Assembly: GCF_030848575.1 (NCBI RefSeq)
Contig: NZ_JAVDDX010000002.1
Location: forward strand, 620,001-684,000
Source: Haloarcula sp. H-GB4
GTDB taxonomy: Archaea > Halobacteriota > Halobacteria > Halobacteriales > Haloarculaceae
DNA: 64,000 bases
Reading direction: 5' to 3'
The position numbers were made by a program, and so were the translations under genes. The notes below the pieces were generated by a model. The model was not told where the DNA came from and searched no databases. It saw only the letters and a list, made by a program, of their open reading frames with translations. Shown here piece by piece: positions 16,567-26,085 of this stretch (the stretch's first letter is position 1; every line of letters begins with the position of its first letter).

Positions 16567-18558
16567 TTACTGGCGCAGGTCGCTCTCGGCAGCCGAAAAC
16601 ACGCCAACACTATCGACTGAAACGGTCGCATCCCCGTCGCCAGCAGCGCCACAGTGCTCCCCGGAAACGAGGTCGGTACCGTCAGTTCCGGCCGGTAGCC
16701 CAACCGTCGTCGGCTCGCTGCTAAAGTTGAGCACTACGACAGCCGCGTCCTCTGCAGTCGTTCGTGCGTACGCGACGACGCGGTCGGACGGCCCGTCTCG
16801 GACCTCGTACGGGATTCGGACGAGGTCAGCATCCGCCGACAGCGCCGGCTGGTCGTGTCTGGTTGCCGAAAGATCGCTGACAAACGACCGGAGCGTCTCG
16901 TCGGCGTGGTCCCACGCAAGGTCGTCGCGCCGGCCGCGCTGGCCGAACTCCTGACCGGCGTACAGCAACGGTGCGCCCGGGAGCGTGAACAGCGCCCCCG
17001 CGGCAGCCTCGGCGGCGTCCCGTCCGTAATCGACGATATAGCGAGTTTCGTCGTGGTTCTCAGCGTACAGCATGAACGACGCGTGCTCGGGGAAGCCGAT
17101 CTCCGCCCGACCCTCGATGGCACTGAGGACAGCCTCGGCATCGCCGCCGCCGCCGACCTGCCGGAGCGCGGCGTAGGTCGTCGAGTCGAAGTGCATATCG
17201 AACAGCCCGGCCTGGAAGTCGGGGATGTACGGGATGGTCTCGTCCAGTAGTAAGAACTCGCTGTCGTGGTCCTTGCAGTAATCGTGGATCTCACGCCAGA
17301 AGCTGTTCGGGACGGCCCAGGCCATGTCACAGCGGAACCCGTCGACCAGTTCAGCCCACTGGGCAACCGCATCGAGCAGGTGCCGGCGGACCGGCAGGTG
17401 ATCGAAGTTGAAGTTCGCGATATGCTCCCACTCGAAGTACGTCTCTGGTTCGGTGTCACTTCGCCACTCGTACCACTCCCGATAGTCGGCGTTTGGCCCT
17501 TCAACGGCGGACTCGAAGTAGGGGTGGGTCCGCGCCGAGTGATTACAGACGAGGTCGAACAGCACCTTGAGCCCGCGGTCGTGGGCCGCCTCGATGAACC
17601 GCTCGTAGTCCGCGCGGGTGCCCAGATCCGACGCGATTTCGAAGAAGTCAGTGATGTTGTAGCCGTGGGGCGCGTGGTCGTTCTGTAACACCGGCGTGAG
17701 CCAGATGGCGTCGACGCCGAGCGAGTCGAGATAGTCCAAACGGTCGATAATCGCGTCGAACGGCGAGTCGTCGCTCTCGCCGGCGAATGTGCGGACGTAG
17801 ATCTCGTAGATGACAGCGTCCTCAGCCCAGGCCGGCGCGTCGTACGGTCGACTGGCAGCGACCCCGTCGCCGCTCGTCACTGTCTCGACGCCGTTCCCGT
17901 CGCGAGTGAACTCGACGGCGTCGGGCACGCTGTAGCCGTGGTCTCCGACGGCAACGGCGTGGATACGAGCGCGGTCCGGGAGCGCGTCCAGCGGAATCCG
18001 GAGAGTCGTCCCGCCCCGGGTCACCGCGTCGGCGTCGATGTCGTCACGGTCGTCCAGCAAGAACTCGACGGCGAGGTCGCTGGCTGTCTCGGTCCCCTCG
18101 GGGTGGGGGCTGCAGTCTGCCCGAACCACGGCCTCGTCGCCCTCGATCTCCGGCCGCAGCGTCAGGCGCGGCTGGCCGCCGCCGCCGTCTCCGCCGCTGT
18201 CCCTTGCCGAGGTGTACTCGCCGCTCCCGCTACGGCCCGAGCCACTTCGCTCACCGGAGACGCCACCGCTGTGACCGCCGGAGCGGCCGGACGTGTGTGT
18301 GTCACTCGGCTGGAGACTCCCCGGAAACGCGCGCACAGTGAGGTCGTGTTCGCCGTCGGGTGCGGTGAGTCGGACGACGTATGTGCCCGGCGCATCGGGG
18401 ACGAGATGCTCGACCGGGTCGTCGCCGAGCGATACTCTTGATTCTTTCGGTGCCTGCGTGAGTCGCCATGTGTAGGTCGCCGACGGGTCCGGGTCGCGGG
18501 GCGCGAGTTCGACCTCGTCACCCGTCGCCACGAACCGCGGCGGTCCAGGATGGTGCAT
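16567..18558 (-). CDS. GH13 alpha-amylase family glycoside hydrolase
   Basis: The 663-residue retaining alpha-glucan hydrolase starts with a PKD-like beta domain (about 1-80), then a Ser/Gly-rich linker (about 85-130) and a second beta-sandwich (about 135-225). The catalytic barrel follows with all four GH13 regions: VLFDLVCNHS, GFRCDMAWA (nucleophile Asp, about 409), FLLLDETIP (acid/base Glu, about 437) and AENHDETR (third Asp, about 500). The early PHGYNITDFFEI fits maltogenic amylase/neopullulanase-like subfamilies. No signal peptide is seen, so it works inside the cell, cutting the polymer that the GH15 enzyme and MalQ then finish. Confidence 0.9.
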   Translation of the reverse strand: MHHPGPPRFVATGDEVELAPRDPDPSATYTWRLTQAPKESRVSLGDDPVEHLVPDAPGTYVVRLTAPDGEHDLTVRAFPGSLQPSDTHTSGRSGGHSGGVSGERSGSGRSGSGEYTSARDSGGDGGGGQPRLTLRPEIEGDEAVVRADCSPHPEGTETASDLAVEFLLDDRDDIDADAVTRGGTTLRIPLDALPDRARIHAVAVGDHGYSVPDAVEFTRDGNGVETVTSGDGVAASRPYDAPAWAEDAVIYEIYVRTFAGESDDSPFDAIIDRLDYLDSLGVDAIWLTPVLQNDHAPHGYNITDFFEIASDLGTRADYERFIEAAHDRGLKVLFDLVCNHSARTHPYFESAVEGPNADYREWYEWRSDTEPETYFEWEHIANFNFDHLPVRRHLLDAVAQWAELVDGFRCDMAWAVPNSFWREIHDYCKDHDSEFLLLDETIPYIPDFQAGLFDMHFDSTTYAALRQVGGGGDAEAVLSAIEGRAEIGFPEHASFMLYAENHDETRYIVDYGRDAAEAAAGALFTLPGAPLLYAGQEFGQRGRRDDLAWDHADETLRSFVSDLSATRHDQPALSADADLVRIPYEVRDGPSDRVVAYARTTAEDAAVVVLNFSSEPTTVGLPAGTDGTDLVSGEHCGAAGDGDATVSVDSVGVFSAAESDLRQ

Positions 18559-18640
18559 AGGTTCACTGCGATTGACAGTGTCTTTGTACTTGGGGTAGCC
18601 GCGAGCATCCCGCCGCCGGCAGCACCGCTTTCTGGCTACG

Positions 18641-18991
18641 GTGTGTACCGTCCCTGTGCCCAGCTACCGACGCGATGCCGGGTTTGCCCTGCTCTGTGGA
18701 CTGGTCCTCGTCGCGTATCTGCGCCGGGCCGGCGCACTCGACACGCTCTGGGCCGAATCCGCCGTCGCTGTCGGGGTAATCGGCGCACTAGGTGTCGAAG
18801 CGTTGTTCGTGCTCGACACACCTGTGGCGTCGCTGTGGGAGCGCCGCGGCGTGCGGACGGCTTCGGCTGTCACGCTTCTGGGTGTTGCTGGCGGATTCGC
18901 AGTCTTTCTGGGTCCAGCCGTCGTCGCTGCGGCGTGCTGGGGGCTCATAACGTACTTCGGTATCCTCGCTGTGAGTCTGTGGTACCGATAA
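18641..18991 (+). CDS. Small integral membrane protein of unknown function
   Basis: The open frame of up to 116 residues starts at GTG 18641 or GTG 18656. It is mostly hydrophobic, with three to four likely membrane helices (about 13-26, 40-58, 73-92 and 95-112) and arginine-rich short loops. The GC skew and codon use look like a real haloarchaeal gene. No family motif is recognised. It is divergent from the GH13 gene, and no function can be inferred from context. Confidence 0.5.
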   Translation: MCTVPVPSYRRDAGFALLCGLVLVAYLRRAGALDTLWAESAVAVGVIGALGVEALFVLDTPVASLWERRGVRTASAVTLLGVAGGFAVFLGPAVVAAACWGLITYFGILAVSLWYR

Positions 18992-19485
18992 TCGTTCGCT
19001 CTCCCAAGAACAGTCCTGTGAGCAGCACTAGTCGATGGTCTTCCAGCAACTCTGTTTAGGACGCCAGATAGCGACAGGTGACGCCGACGTATACTGATAG
19101 TCGCATATCTAGCACATATTTTTCCCAGTCTAGGGTTGAGAATCCATATTTGGAACTACTATGACTGATACGTAACTATATATTCGATATTGCCGCCAAA
19201 ATACATCTATATCCTGTGTCTTTCTCGGTATATATTCACCTATCAAAAATGTATTTTCAAGATAGGAGAGGAGATACTAGATAGGGGGAGAAGCAGTCCG
19301 TGAGTAGCATTATGTCGAGGAATTTGGGTATAGGTGTATCTCCCAAAGACAATCCGACTTGTCCGCCACGAGTAGCGGGTACTCAGTCGTCGAATAACAA
19401 CTGTACTGGTATTAGATTTCACCGAGAATCGGACAGTCCACAGGGATAGCGGCCGACCGGGCTGTCGATACCACAACCAGAGCGG
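18992..19485. other. AT-rich intergenic stretch, no gene seen
   Basis: About 490 bases, much richer in A and T than the flanks, separate the small membrane protein from the IclR gene. I see several TATA-like runs but no convincing coding frame, RNA fold or terminal inverted repeat. Confidence 0.5.
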
Positions 19486-20250
19486 TTACTCGTGAGCCAG
19501 GTTGACCTCAATGACGTTAGCAGCCTGTTGCACCGTGTCAATGAGCTGTGCCTTGCGGCCCGGCGACTGCAACCGGTTGATTGGTGCGGTGATGCTGATG
19601 GCGGCCTCGCGGCGGTCGCCGGTATCGATGGGAACCCCGACACAGCCGGTCCCGTCGACCCGCTCTTCGGTGTCGTCGGCGACGCCGCGTTCTCGGATCG
19701 TCTCCAGTTCCGCGAACAGCGTCTCGCGGTCTGTGATGGTGTTGTCCGTCTCGGCCGGCAGCCCACGGGTATCGATGATTTCCGTGACCCGGTCGTCGTC
19801 GAAACTCGACAAGAGCGCTTTGCCGATGGCGGTCTTGTGGAGGTGAATCCGCTTCCCGAGGCGCGTATCGAGTGCGACTGCCTGGTCGCCGCTGGTCGTG
19901 TGGATGTAGATGCCGTAGCCCTGCTCTTCGATCATCAGGTTCGCCAGTTCGCCGGTCTCAACGGCCATCCGTCTAACCTCGGGCTTTGCGACCTCGTAGA
20001 TGCCGTCGTAGCGCTGTGCCATGCCGCCGAACTCTAGCCACCGGAGCCCGATTCGGTACTCGCCGTCCCGTTCGACGACCAGTCCCTCGTCTTCCAGCGT
20101 CACCAAGTGTTTGTATATCGTGCTCTTGGCCGGCTCCAGCGAGTCAGCGAGTTCGACCAGCGTCGCACTCCCACCGAGGTCTTTGATACCCGAGAGTACC
20201 GCCAGCGAAGTCTGCGTCGCCCGGACCGAGTCCGTTTTTGCCTGTGTCAT
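19486..20250 (-). CDS. IclR-family transcription regulator
   Basis: The 254-residue regulator has an N-terminal winged helix (about 12-70: TLVELADSLEPAKSTIYKHL as recognition region, then EDEGLVVERDGEYRIGLRW) and the C-terminal IclR effector domain with LHKTAIGKALLS and GCVGVPI. It is divergent from malate synthase across 413 bases, so control of that gene and of two-carbon metabolism is likely. IclR of Escherichia coli governs the glyoxylate bypass, a suggestive parallel but no proof. A TATA-like ATTTTATTC sits about 27 bases before the start. Confidence 0.9.
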   Translation of the reverse strand: MTQAKTDSVRATQTSLAVLSGIKDLGGSATLVELADSLEPAKSTIYKHLVTLEDEGLVVERDGEYRIGLRWLEFGGMAQRYDGIYEVAKPEVRRMAVETGELANLMIEEQGYGIYIHTTSGDQAVALDTRLGKRIHLHKTAIGKALLSSFDDDRVTEIIDTRGLPAETDNTITDRETLFAELETIRERGVADDTEERVDGTGCVGVPIDTGDRREAAISITAPINRLQSPGRKAQLIDTVQQAANVIEVNLAHE

Positions 20251-20663
20251 TAGTCATCAGTTCTGCCGCCGCTCGAATAAAATTGCCGTATCGACTGTGA
20301 CAACCGCTCTGCGGTAGCTTCCGGGGCAACACGTACGGCAGAATGTGCGTCATCGAGCTTTTCGACCGGCACAGGTATTCGAAAAGACGAAACGGAAAAT
20401 CGGGTCACTGGCGCGAAACCACCGGTCGAAGTCGCCGGGGGCTCCCTAATGTGGCGACCGAACGGCCACGAGATACCGACAGACCAGTGTACGCCGTTGA
20501 CCGTTGTGTCGTCCGAGCGGAGAAGTAATGAAAGGTAACATAGCATAGATATTTCGTATTTTCGAATCTGCTGAGAGACGGTGGAACGACCGCTCTCGTT
20601 GATGTTTCGGTCGATGGTGGACGGTAGATTTAAGCGGCTCCGTTGGGTTTTTTGAGATGAGTT
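20251..20663. promoter_or_regulatory. Divergent control region between IclR and malate synthase genes
   Basis: No coding frame is supported here. The IclR promoter lies at its left end and the malate synthase TATA (AGATTTAAG, about 20626-20634) at its right. ATTCGAAAA (20377-20385) and TTTTCGAAT (20559-20567) are a 9-base inverted pair 173 bases apart, which might be operator half-sites. Confidence 0.4.
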
Positions 20664-21971
20664 ATGAGTGTGACGCGACACTACGACCGCGAGTTCGTCA
20701 GAACGTTCTTTACCTCGCCGACAGCGGTGGACGGTGAGGAGGATTCCGCGAAGATGCTGCGAAGCGCCGGCCAGCTCCGCGGCCTGCAGGCCCCGGATGT
20801 CTGGGTCCCGGACAACGAAGACGCGACGGCACCGAACATGCGCGCTGAGGGTGTCGAGAACATCATCGACGTCGTCGCCAACCAGGGCGCTGAGTTCCCC
20901 GGCGAAATCCACCCACGCGTGGTCTGGCACCGCGAGTCGCCGTCGACCCGCTATCAGGGCTTCCAGCAGATGCTCGAAATCACTGATCCCGAAAACGGCG
21001 CGGTCGAGCACATCGACGGTTTCGTGATTCCGGAGGTTGGTGACATCGACGACTGGAAGAAAGCCGACGAGTTCTTCACCATCATCGAGAACGAACACGG
21101 GCTCGAAGAGGGGAGCCTCTCCATGTCGGTCATCGTCGAGAGCGGCGAAGCCGAACTGGCGATGGGCGACCTGCGAGACGAGATGGGCAAGCCCTCGAAC
21201 AACCTCGAACGCATGTTCCTGCTCGTCGACGGCGAGGTCGACTACACGAAGGACATGCGCGCGATGACGCCCACCGGGGAACTCCCGCCGTGGCCCGAAC
21301 TGCGCCACAACACCTCCCGGGGTGCCAGCGCCGCGGGTCTCATCGCCGTCGACGGCCCGTACGACGATATCCGGGACGTCGAGGGGTACCGCGAACGGAT
21401 GCAGGACAACCGTGCGAAGGGGATGACCGGCATCTGGTCGCTGACGCCGGGCCAGGTCGTGGAGGCGAACACGGCTCCGCTCCCGCCGAAGACTGGGAGC
21501 TGGCTCCTCGAAGCCAGCGGTCAGGAGGTCGAACTCGAGGCACAGGACGGCAAGCAGGTGTACGACGGCGACGACCTCTCGCTTGAGGCGGTCGGCGACG
21601 GCGGCTACGTCCTGCAAGCAGGTGGTGAGCGACTCGAACTGGACGACGACGAACTCACCGAGGAATTGCTCGACCGCACCGCCTACATCCCCAGCATGAA
21701 CGACATCGTCGACTCGATGGAGGAGTTCGAGGCCGCAAAGGAGGCCGGCAAGGGAGCTATCGCGATGACCCAGGCCGCCACGCTGGTCATCAACGGCGTC
21801 GAAGTCGACATCAGCAAAGACCGGATGTGGGACGAAGCGACCTATCAGGCTGCCCAGACGCCCATCACGCTGTTCCAGGACGTGTACGAGCACCGGCCGG
21901 ACCAGCACGAGGAACTAGAGGAGATGTACGGCGCTGACATCGTCGAACGCGCCACGGCTGTCGGGAACTGA
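20664..21971 (+). CDS. aceB: Malate synthase, haloarchaeal type
   Basis: This enzyme condenses glyoxylate with acetyl-CoA to malate. The 435-residue protein matches the haloarchaeal malate synthase class, which is related to the CitE/malyl-CoA lyase family and much shorter than bacterial forms A or G. Recognisable parts are VWVPDNEDATAPNMRAEGVE, EIHPRVVWHRESPSTRYQGF, MSVIVESGEAELAMGDLRDE and KGMTGIWSLTPGQVVEANTA. Isocitrate lyase, often its neighbour in other haloarchaea such as Haloferax, is not in the window. This fits Haloarcula, where glyoxylate comes from the methylaspartate cycle. It is divergent from an IclR regulator. Confidence 0.9.
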   Translation: MSVTRHYDREFVRTFFTSPTAVDGEEDSAKMLRSAGQLRGLQAPDVWVPDNEDATAPNMRAEGVENIIDVVANQGAEFPGEIHPRVVWHRESPSTRYQGFQQMLEITDPENGAVEHIDGFVIPEVGDIDDWKKADEFFTIIENEHGLEEGSLSMSVIVESGEAELAMGDLRDEMGKPSNNLERMFLLVDGEVDYTKDMRAMTPTGELPPWPELRHNTSRGASAAGLIAVDGPYDDIRDVEGYRERMQDNRAKGMTGIWSLTPGQVVEANTAPLPPKTGSWLLEASGQEVELEAQDGKQVYDGDDLSLEAVGDGGYVLQAGGERLELDDDELTEELLDRTAYIPSMNDIVDSMEEFEAAKEAGKGAIAMTQAATLVINGVEVDISKDRMWDEATYQAAQTPITLFQDVYEHRPDQHEELEEMYGADIVERATAVGN

Positions 21972-22014
21972 CGGGCGCATCCCGTTTCGTCACTCGAAAC
22001 GCCGTGGGCGCGGT

Positions 22015-22395
22015 TCAGTCTTCCAGCGGTTCGATGAGTTCGACGTGATGGCCGTCGGGGTCAGCGACGAAGGCCGTGTACGCACCGGCTTCCGGCTGTG
22101 GACCTGGCTCTTTGACGACACCGTGGTGGTCGATTCGCTCGACCGTCGCGTCGACGTCGTCCACGCCGAGTGCGAGGTGGTCCCAGCCGGACCCCATCTC
22201 GAAGCTCGTCTCCCCGTTCGTTTCCGATAGTTGCAGTTCGACACCATCGTCGTCGGTTACGTAGTAGTTCGTCGTCTCCCCGTCCGGCGTGGTGAACTGC
22301 CAGGACTCCTCGAAGCCGAACTGCTCGTAGAACGCGATCGATTCTGTGGCGTCGGCGACGTTCAGGCACATGTGAAGTATGCTTGCACTGGCCAT
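22015..22395 (-). CDS. VOC superfamily (glyoxalase I-like) protein
   Basis: The 126-residue single-chain VOC protein has two beta-alpha-beta-beta-beta modules. The four metal-ligand positions of glyoxalase I appear filled: His in ILHMCLNV (about 8), Glu in GVELQL, His in WDHLALGV and Glu in HHVELIEP. A lactoylglutathione-lyase-like or dioxygenase-like role on a small ketoaldehyde thiol adduct is possible. The start is placed at the ATG at 22395, just before the first beta strand. It is convergent with malate synthase and divergent from the large dehydrogenase. Confidence 0.83.
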   Translation of the reverse strand: MASASILHMCLNVADATESIAFYEQFGFEESWQFTTPDGETTNYYVTDDDGVELQLSETNGETSFEMGSGWDHLALGVDDVDATVERIDHHGVVKEPGPQPEAGAYTAFVADPDGHHVELIEPLED

Positions 22396-22497
22396 ACATC
22401 GCTTCCAGTGCCCTCGGGCAAATAGCTGGCGGGCTACGCAAAGCGAATTGTGACCGCATGCCACAGACTTTAATGATTATTACTCCTGAATGCTCGT

Positions 22498-25400
22498 ATG
22501 GCGATCGAAAATGTCGAGGACACCTGGTCGGCACAGGAACTGGACCTGAATCGGCCGGATGTTGACGCGTATCGGGACCTGGCGGAAGCGCTCCGTTCAC
22601 GCGTCACTGGTGGGGTTGAGTTCGACGAATACGCCCGGATTCTGTATGCGACGGATGGGAGCATCTATCGCGCTGAACCGGCAGGGGTCGTGTATCCGAC
22701 TGATATCGACGACGTGCGGGCTGCTGTCGACGTGGCAACGAGCCACGGCGTCCCGATACTGCCCCGCGGGACCGGGTCGTCGCTCGCCGGGCAGACCGTC
22801 GGCCCGGGCTGTGTCGTCCTGGATATGTCTCGACATATGGACGATATCCTCGATATTCGGCCGGATGAGCAGACAGCGCACATCCAGCCCGGTGTGGTGC
22901 AGGACGACCTAGATGACACGCTGGCCGAGTACGGCCTGAAGTTCGCCCCGGACCCCGCGTCGTCGAACCGCGCTTCGGTCGGCGGCGGCATCGGGAACAA
23001 CTCTACCGGCGCACACTCGGTACGGTACGGCATCACCGACGCCTACACTGACGCGGTGAAAGCCGTCCTCTCTGACGGCTCACTTATCCACGCCCGCGAG
23101 GTCGTCATCGACTCGCCAGAGTGGGACGACATCGTGAGCAAGGACGACCGTGAGGCCGACATCTATCGAACGGTCCGCGAAATCGTCGAGGAGAACGCCG
23201 AGGAAATCGAGGACCGCTACCCGGACCTCAAGCGCCGGGTGTCGGGCTACAACCTCGACCGTGTCATCTACGAGAACGACGACGGCGAGCGGGTGCTGAA
23301 CCTTGCGAAGCTATTCGTCGGGAGCGAGGGGACCCTCGGGGTCATCGTCGAGGCCGAACTCTCGCTGGTGACCGTCCCCGAGGAGACTGCCCTGGTGTTG
23401 TACTGCTTTGACACGCTGGCGGACGCGATGCGGGCCGTCCCGGTCGCACTCGACTACGGTGTCAGCGCGGTCGAGCTGATGGACGACGAGGTGTTCAGGC
23501 TCGCAGCCGGCTCCGACGGCTACGCCGAGTATGTCGACCCGATTCCCGACCGGGCGGCGGCCGCACTGATGCTCGAATACGACTCAGAGTTGCACGACGA
23601 CTTCGAGGCGGCCATCGCGCGGACCACCGAGCGGTTCCTCGATAACGGAGCGGCCTTCGACGTGGTCGAGGCCTACACCGACGCGGATCAGGCCGACCTC
23701 TGGAAGCTCCGGAAGGCGGCGATTCCGCTCCTGATGTCGATGGACGGCGACCCCAAGCCATACCCGTTCATCGAGGATGCGACGGTCCCGCCCGCCGAAC
23801 TGGCCGAGTACGTCGAGAAGTTCGAGGAGGTGCTGACTGACCACGACACCTCCGCTGCATACTTCGCTCACGCTGGGTCCGGGACGCTCCACATCCGGCC
23901 GATTCTCAATCTGAAAGAGGAATCCGGTATCGAGGACATGCACTCCATCACCGACGACGTGACCGACCTCGTGCTGGAACACAACGGGTCGTTCTCCGGC
24001 GAGCACGGCGATGGGATGGCCCGAACAGAGTTCACGCCCAAGATGTACGGCGAAACGCTCTGGGATGCGTTCAAACAGGTCAAGACGGCATTCGACCCGC
24101 AATGGTGGATGCACCCGGGCAACGTCGTCTACCGCGAGGGACCGGATGACATCGGCCCCGACGCCGACCGTGGTGTCGGTGCAGATATGCGGGAGAATCT
24201 CCGGTACGGGCCCGACTACCAGTCTCTGGAGCCACAGACGACGCTGGACTTCGAGGACGAAGGCGGCTTCTCGGAGCTCGTCGAGCTATGTAACGGCTGT
24301 GGGACCTGCCGCCAGACCGACGGGGACGTGATGTGTCCGACCTACCGCGCCTCAGAGGAGGAGGTCCAGACGACGCGGGGCCGGGCAAACCTCCTCCGGT
24401 CGGCTATCAGTGGCGACCTTGACGAAGACGAAATACACTCCGAGCGCTTCCAAGAGGAAGTGCTCGATCTCTGTGTCGGCTGCAAGGGCTGCAAGAGCGA
24501 CTGCCCGACCGGTGTCGACATGGCGAAACTCAAGACCGAGCTGAAACACCAGCACCACGAAGCGGAGGGGACCAGCCTCCGTGAGCGCCTGTTCGCCAAC
24601 ATCGACACCGCCTCGAAGATTGGGTCGGCGCTGGCCCCGGTCTCGAACTGGGCGACGAACATCCCTGGCGCGCGAATGGTCATGCAGAAACTGTTCGGCA
24701 TCGCGCCCGAGCGCGAACTCCCCACCTTCAGCCGGGAAACGCTCCGTGGCTGGTTCGACGCACGCGGTGGCTCAACTGTCTCACGGGCCGAGGCCGACCG
24801 CAAAGTCCTGCTGTTCCCCGACACGTACACGAACTACTCGTACCCGACGGCCGGCAAGGCCGCCGTCGAAACCCTCGAAGCCGCAGGCGTCCACGTCACC
24901 ATTCCGGACAACACCGCGCCGTCCGGGCGAGCGGCGTACTCCACTGGGATGCTGGACCTGGCTCGCGACCGAGCCGAGACAAACACGGACCGGCTGTCGG
25001 ATCGCGTCGCCGAGGGCTGGGACATCGTGTTTGTCGAGCCTTCCGACGCCGTGATGTTCCAAGACGAGTACCGGGACTTACTCGACGGGTCGGCAGTATC
25101 GCAGGTGGCCGACAGCGCCTACGGCGTGCTGGAATATCTTGATACGTTCCGACTTGACGACGCGCTGCCGGTCGAGGACCGATCGCTCGGGGCCGCTGGC
25201 GCGGTCAGCTATCACGGCCACTGTAACCAGAAGGGGACCAACAAGGACCATCACGCCGTCGGCGTCATGCGCCGCGTCGGCTACGAAGTCGACCCGCTGG
25301 ACTCGACGTGCTGTGGCATGGCCGGGAGCTTCGGCTACCACGACGAGCACTACGACCTCTCGAAAACTATCGGGCGGCTGCTGTTCGACGAAGTCGATGA

Positions 25401-25536
25401 GAGCGATGGTGACCGCGTCGTTGCGCCGGGCGGCTCCTGCCGCTCGCAGTTGGGTGACCGCGACGGCGTCGACGAGATTCCGCCCCACCCTATCGAGGTC
25501 GTCGCCGAGCGCGTGCCGGACAGGACGACCCCGTAG
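22498..25536 (+). CDS. FAD/Fe-S D-2-hydroxyacid dehydrogenase (GlcD/Dld-GlpC fusion)
   Basis: The 1012-residue respiratory enzyme fuses a GlcD/D-lactate dehydrogenase flavin domain (about 1-560: GVPILPRGTGSSLAGQT, ASVGGGIGNNSTGAHS, and GHAGSGTLHIRP-like YFAHAGSGTLHIRP) with a two-cluster ferredoxin part (CNGCGTC about 598, CVGCKGCKSDCPTG about 658) and a C-terminal CCG domain (YHGHCNQKG about 905, CCGMAGSFGYH about 937). Such fusions oxidise D-lactate, glycolate or D-2-hydroxyglutarate and pass electrons to quinone. Its place beside malate synthase makes glycolate attractive. The LarA-like gene nearby makes D-lactate equally possible. Confidence 0.88.
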   Translation: MAIENVEDTWSAQELDLNRPDVDAYRDLAEALRSRVTGGVEFDEYARILYATDGSIYRAEPAGVVYPTDIDDVRAAVDVATSHGVPILPRGTGSSLAGQTVGPGCVVLDMSRHMDDILDIRPDEQTAHIQPGVVQDDLDDTLAEYGLKFAPDPASSNRASVGGGIGNNSTGAHSVRYGITDAYTDAVKAVLSDGSLIHAREVVIDSPEWDDIVSKDDREADIYRTVREIVEENAEEIEDRYPDLKRRVSGYNLDRVIYENDDGERVLNLAKLFVGSEGTLGVIVEAELSLVTVPEETALVLYCFDTLADAMRAVPVALDYGVSAVELMDDEVFRLAAGSDGYAEYVDPIPDRAAAALMLEYDSELHDDFEAAIARTTERFLDNGAAFDVVEAYTDADQADLWKLRKAAIPLLMSMDGDPKPYPFIEDATVPPAELAEYVEKFEEVLTDHDTSAAYFAHAGSGTLHIRPILNLKEESGIEDMHSITDDVTDLVLEHNGSFSGEHGDGMARTEFTPKMYGETLWDAFKQVKTAFDPQWWMHPGNVVYREGPDDIGPDADRGVGADMRENLRYGPDYQSLEPQTTLDFEDEGGFSELVELCNGCGTCRQTDGDVMCPTYRASEEEVQTTRGRANLLRSAISGDLDEDEIHSERFQEEVLDLCVGCKGCKSDCPTGVDMAKLKTELKHQHHEAEGTSLRERLFANIDTASKIGSALAPVSNWATNIPGARMVMQKLFGIAPERELPTFSRETLRGWFDARGGSTVSRAEADRKVLLFPDTYTNYSYPTAGKAAVETLEAAGVHVTIPDNTAPSGRAAYSTGMLDLARDRAETNTDRLSDRVAEGWDIVFVEPSDAVMFQDEYRDLLDGSAVSQVADSAYGVLEYLDTFRLDDALPVEDRSLGAAGAVSYHGHCNQKGTNKDHHAVGVMRRVGYEVDPLDSTCCGMAGSFGYHDEHYDLSKTIGRLLFDEVDESDGDRVVAPGGSCRSQLGDRDGVDEIPPHPIEVVAERVPDRTTP

Positions 25537-26085
25537 TCACGCGGGGACATAAAAATTCACTGGGCGGTCTCGGCAACAGGGGCGGCCATCGCGATGGCTG
25601 GACGTTCGTTCCCCGCCCGAAGCCGACTGGAGCACAACAGCAGCGATAAGCTAAGCACCTGATGCACTTGCTTGCGCTGTCGCGGTCCGAATCCGATGAT
25701 ATCGCCACCTGCTGGCCGGAGACAACGGTTTTTTCAGGCTGGTCATCCACTGCTGCATTTACACCGATGGGAAGTACCGCGCCCTCCCCGTGTTTTATTA
25801 CTATATTTAGATTTTCTGGATCCATATTATCGAAAACACATCTAGAAATGTATTTATGTTAAACAATATGCCCCATACACTCGTACTAAGTGTATATTGG
25901 TTCGATGTGGCATAATATAATCGTGTATATTCAGAATACAGCTCTACTTTACCTCTCACACTGGCACGGGTTGCAGTCCTGTCTGAGCCACAGCGGAGCA
26001 CAGCGACACAGTTCAGTCAGAGAAACGGATGTACAGTTGTTAGAAATTGTTTCAGGAGCATGACGGGGGCGCCGATATCGATGGG
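25537..26085. other. AT-rich intergenic stretch with a short inverted repeat
   Basis: About 550 bases between convergent genes. It contains ATACACT (25875-25881) and AGTGTAT (25889-25895), a 7-base inverted pair with a 7-base spacer, within a long AT-rich run. Short frames here have no supporting codon bias. I see no RNA gene. Confidence 0.45.

Noticed and set aside
20250-21908. Very long open frame (552 codons) antisense to malate synthase
   Set aside because: It mirrors the third-codon GC bias of malate synthase, runs through promoter sequence, has an unlikely composition and shows no recognisable domain.
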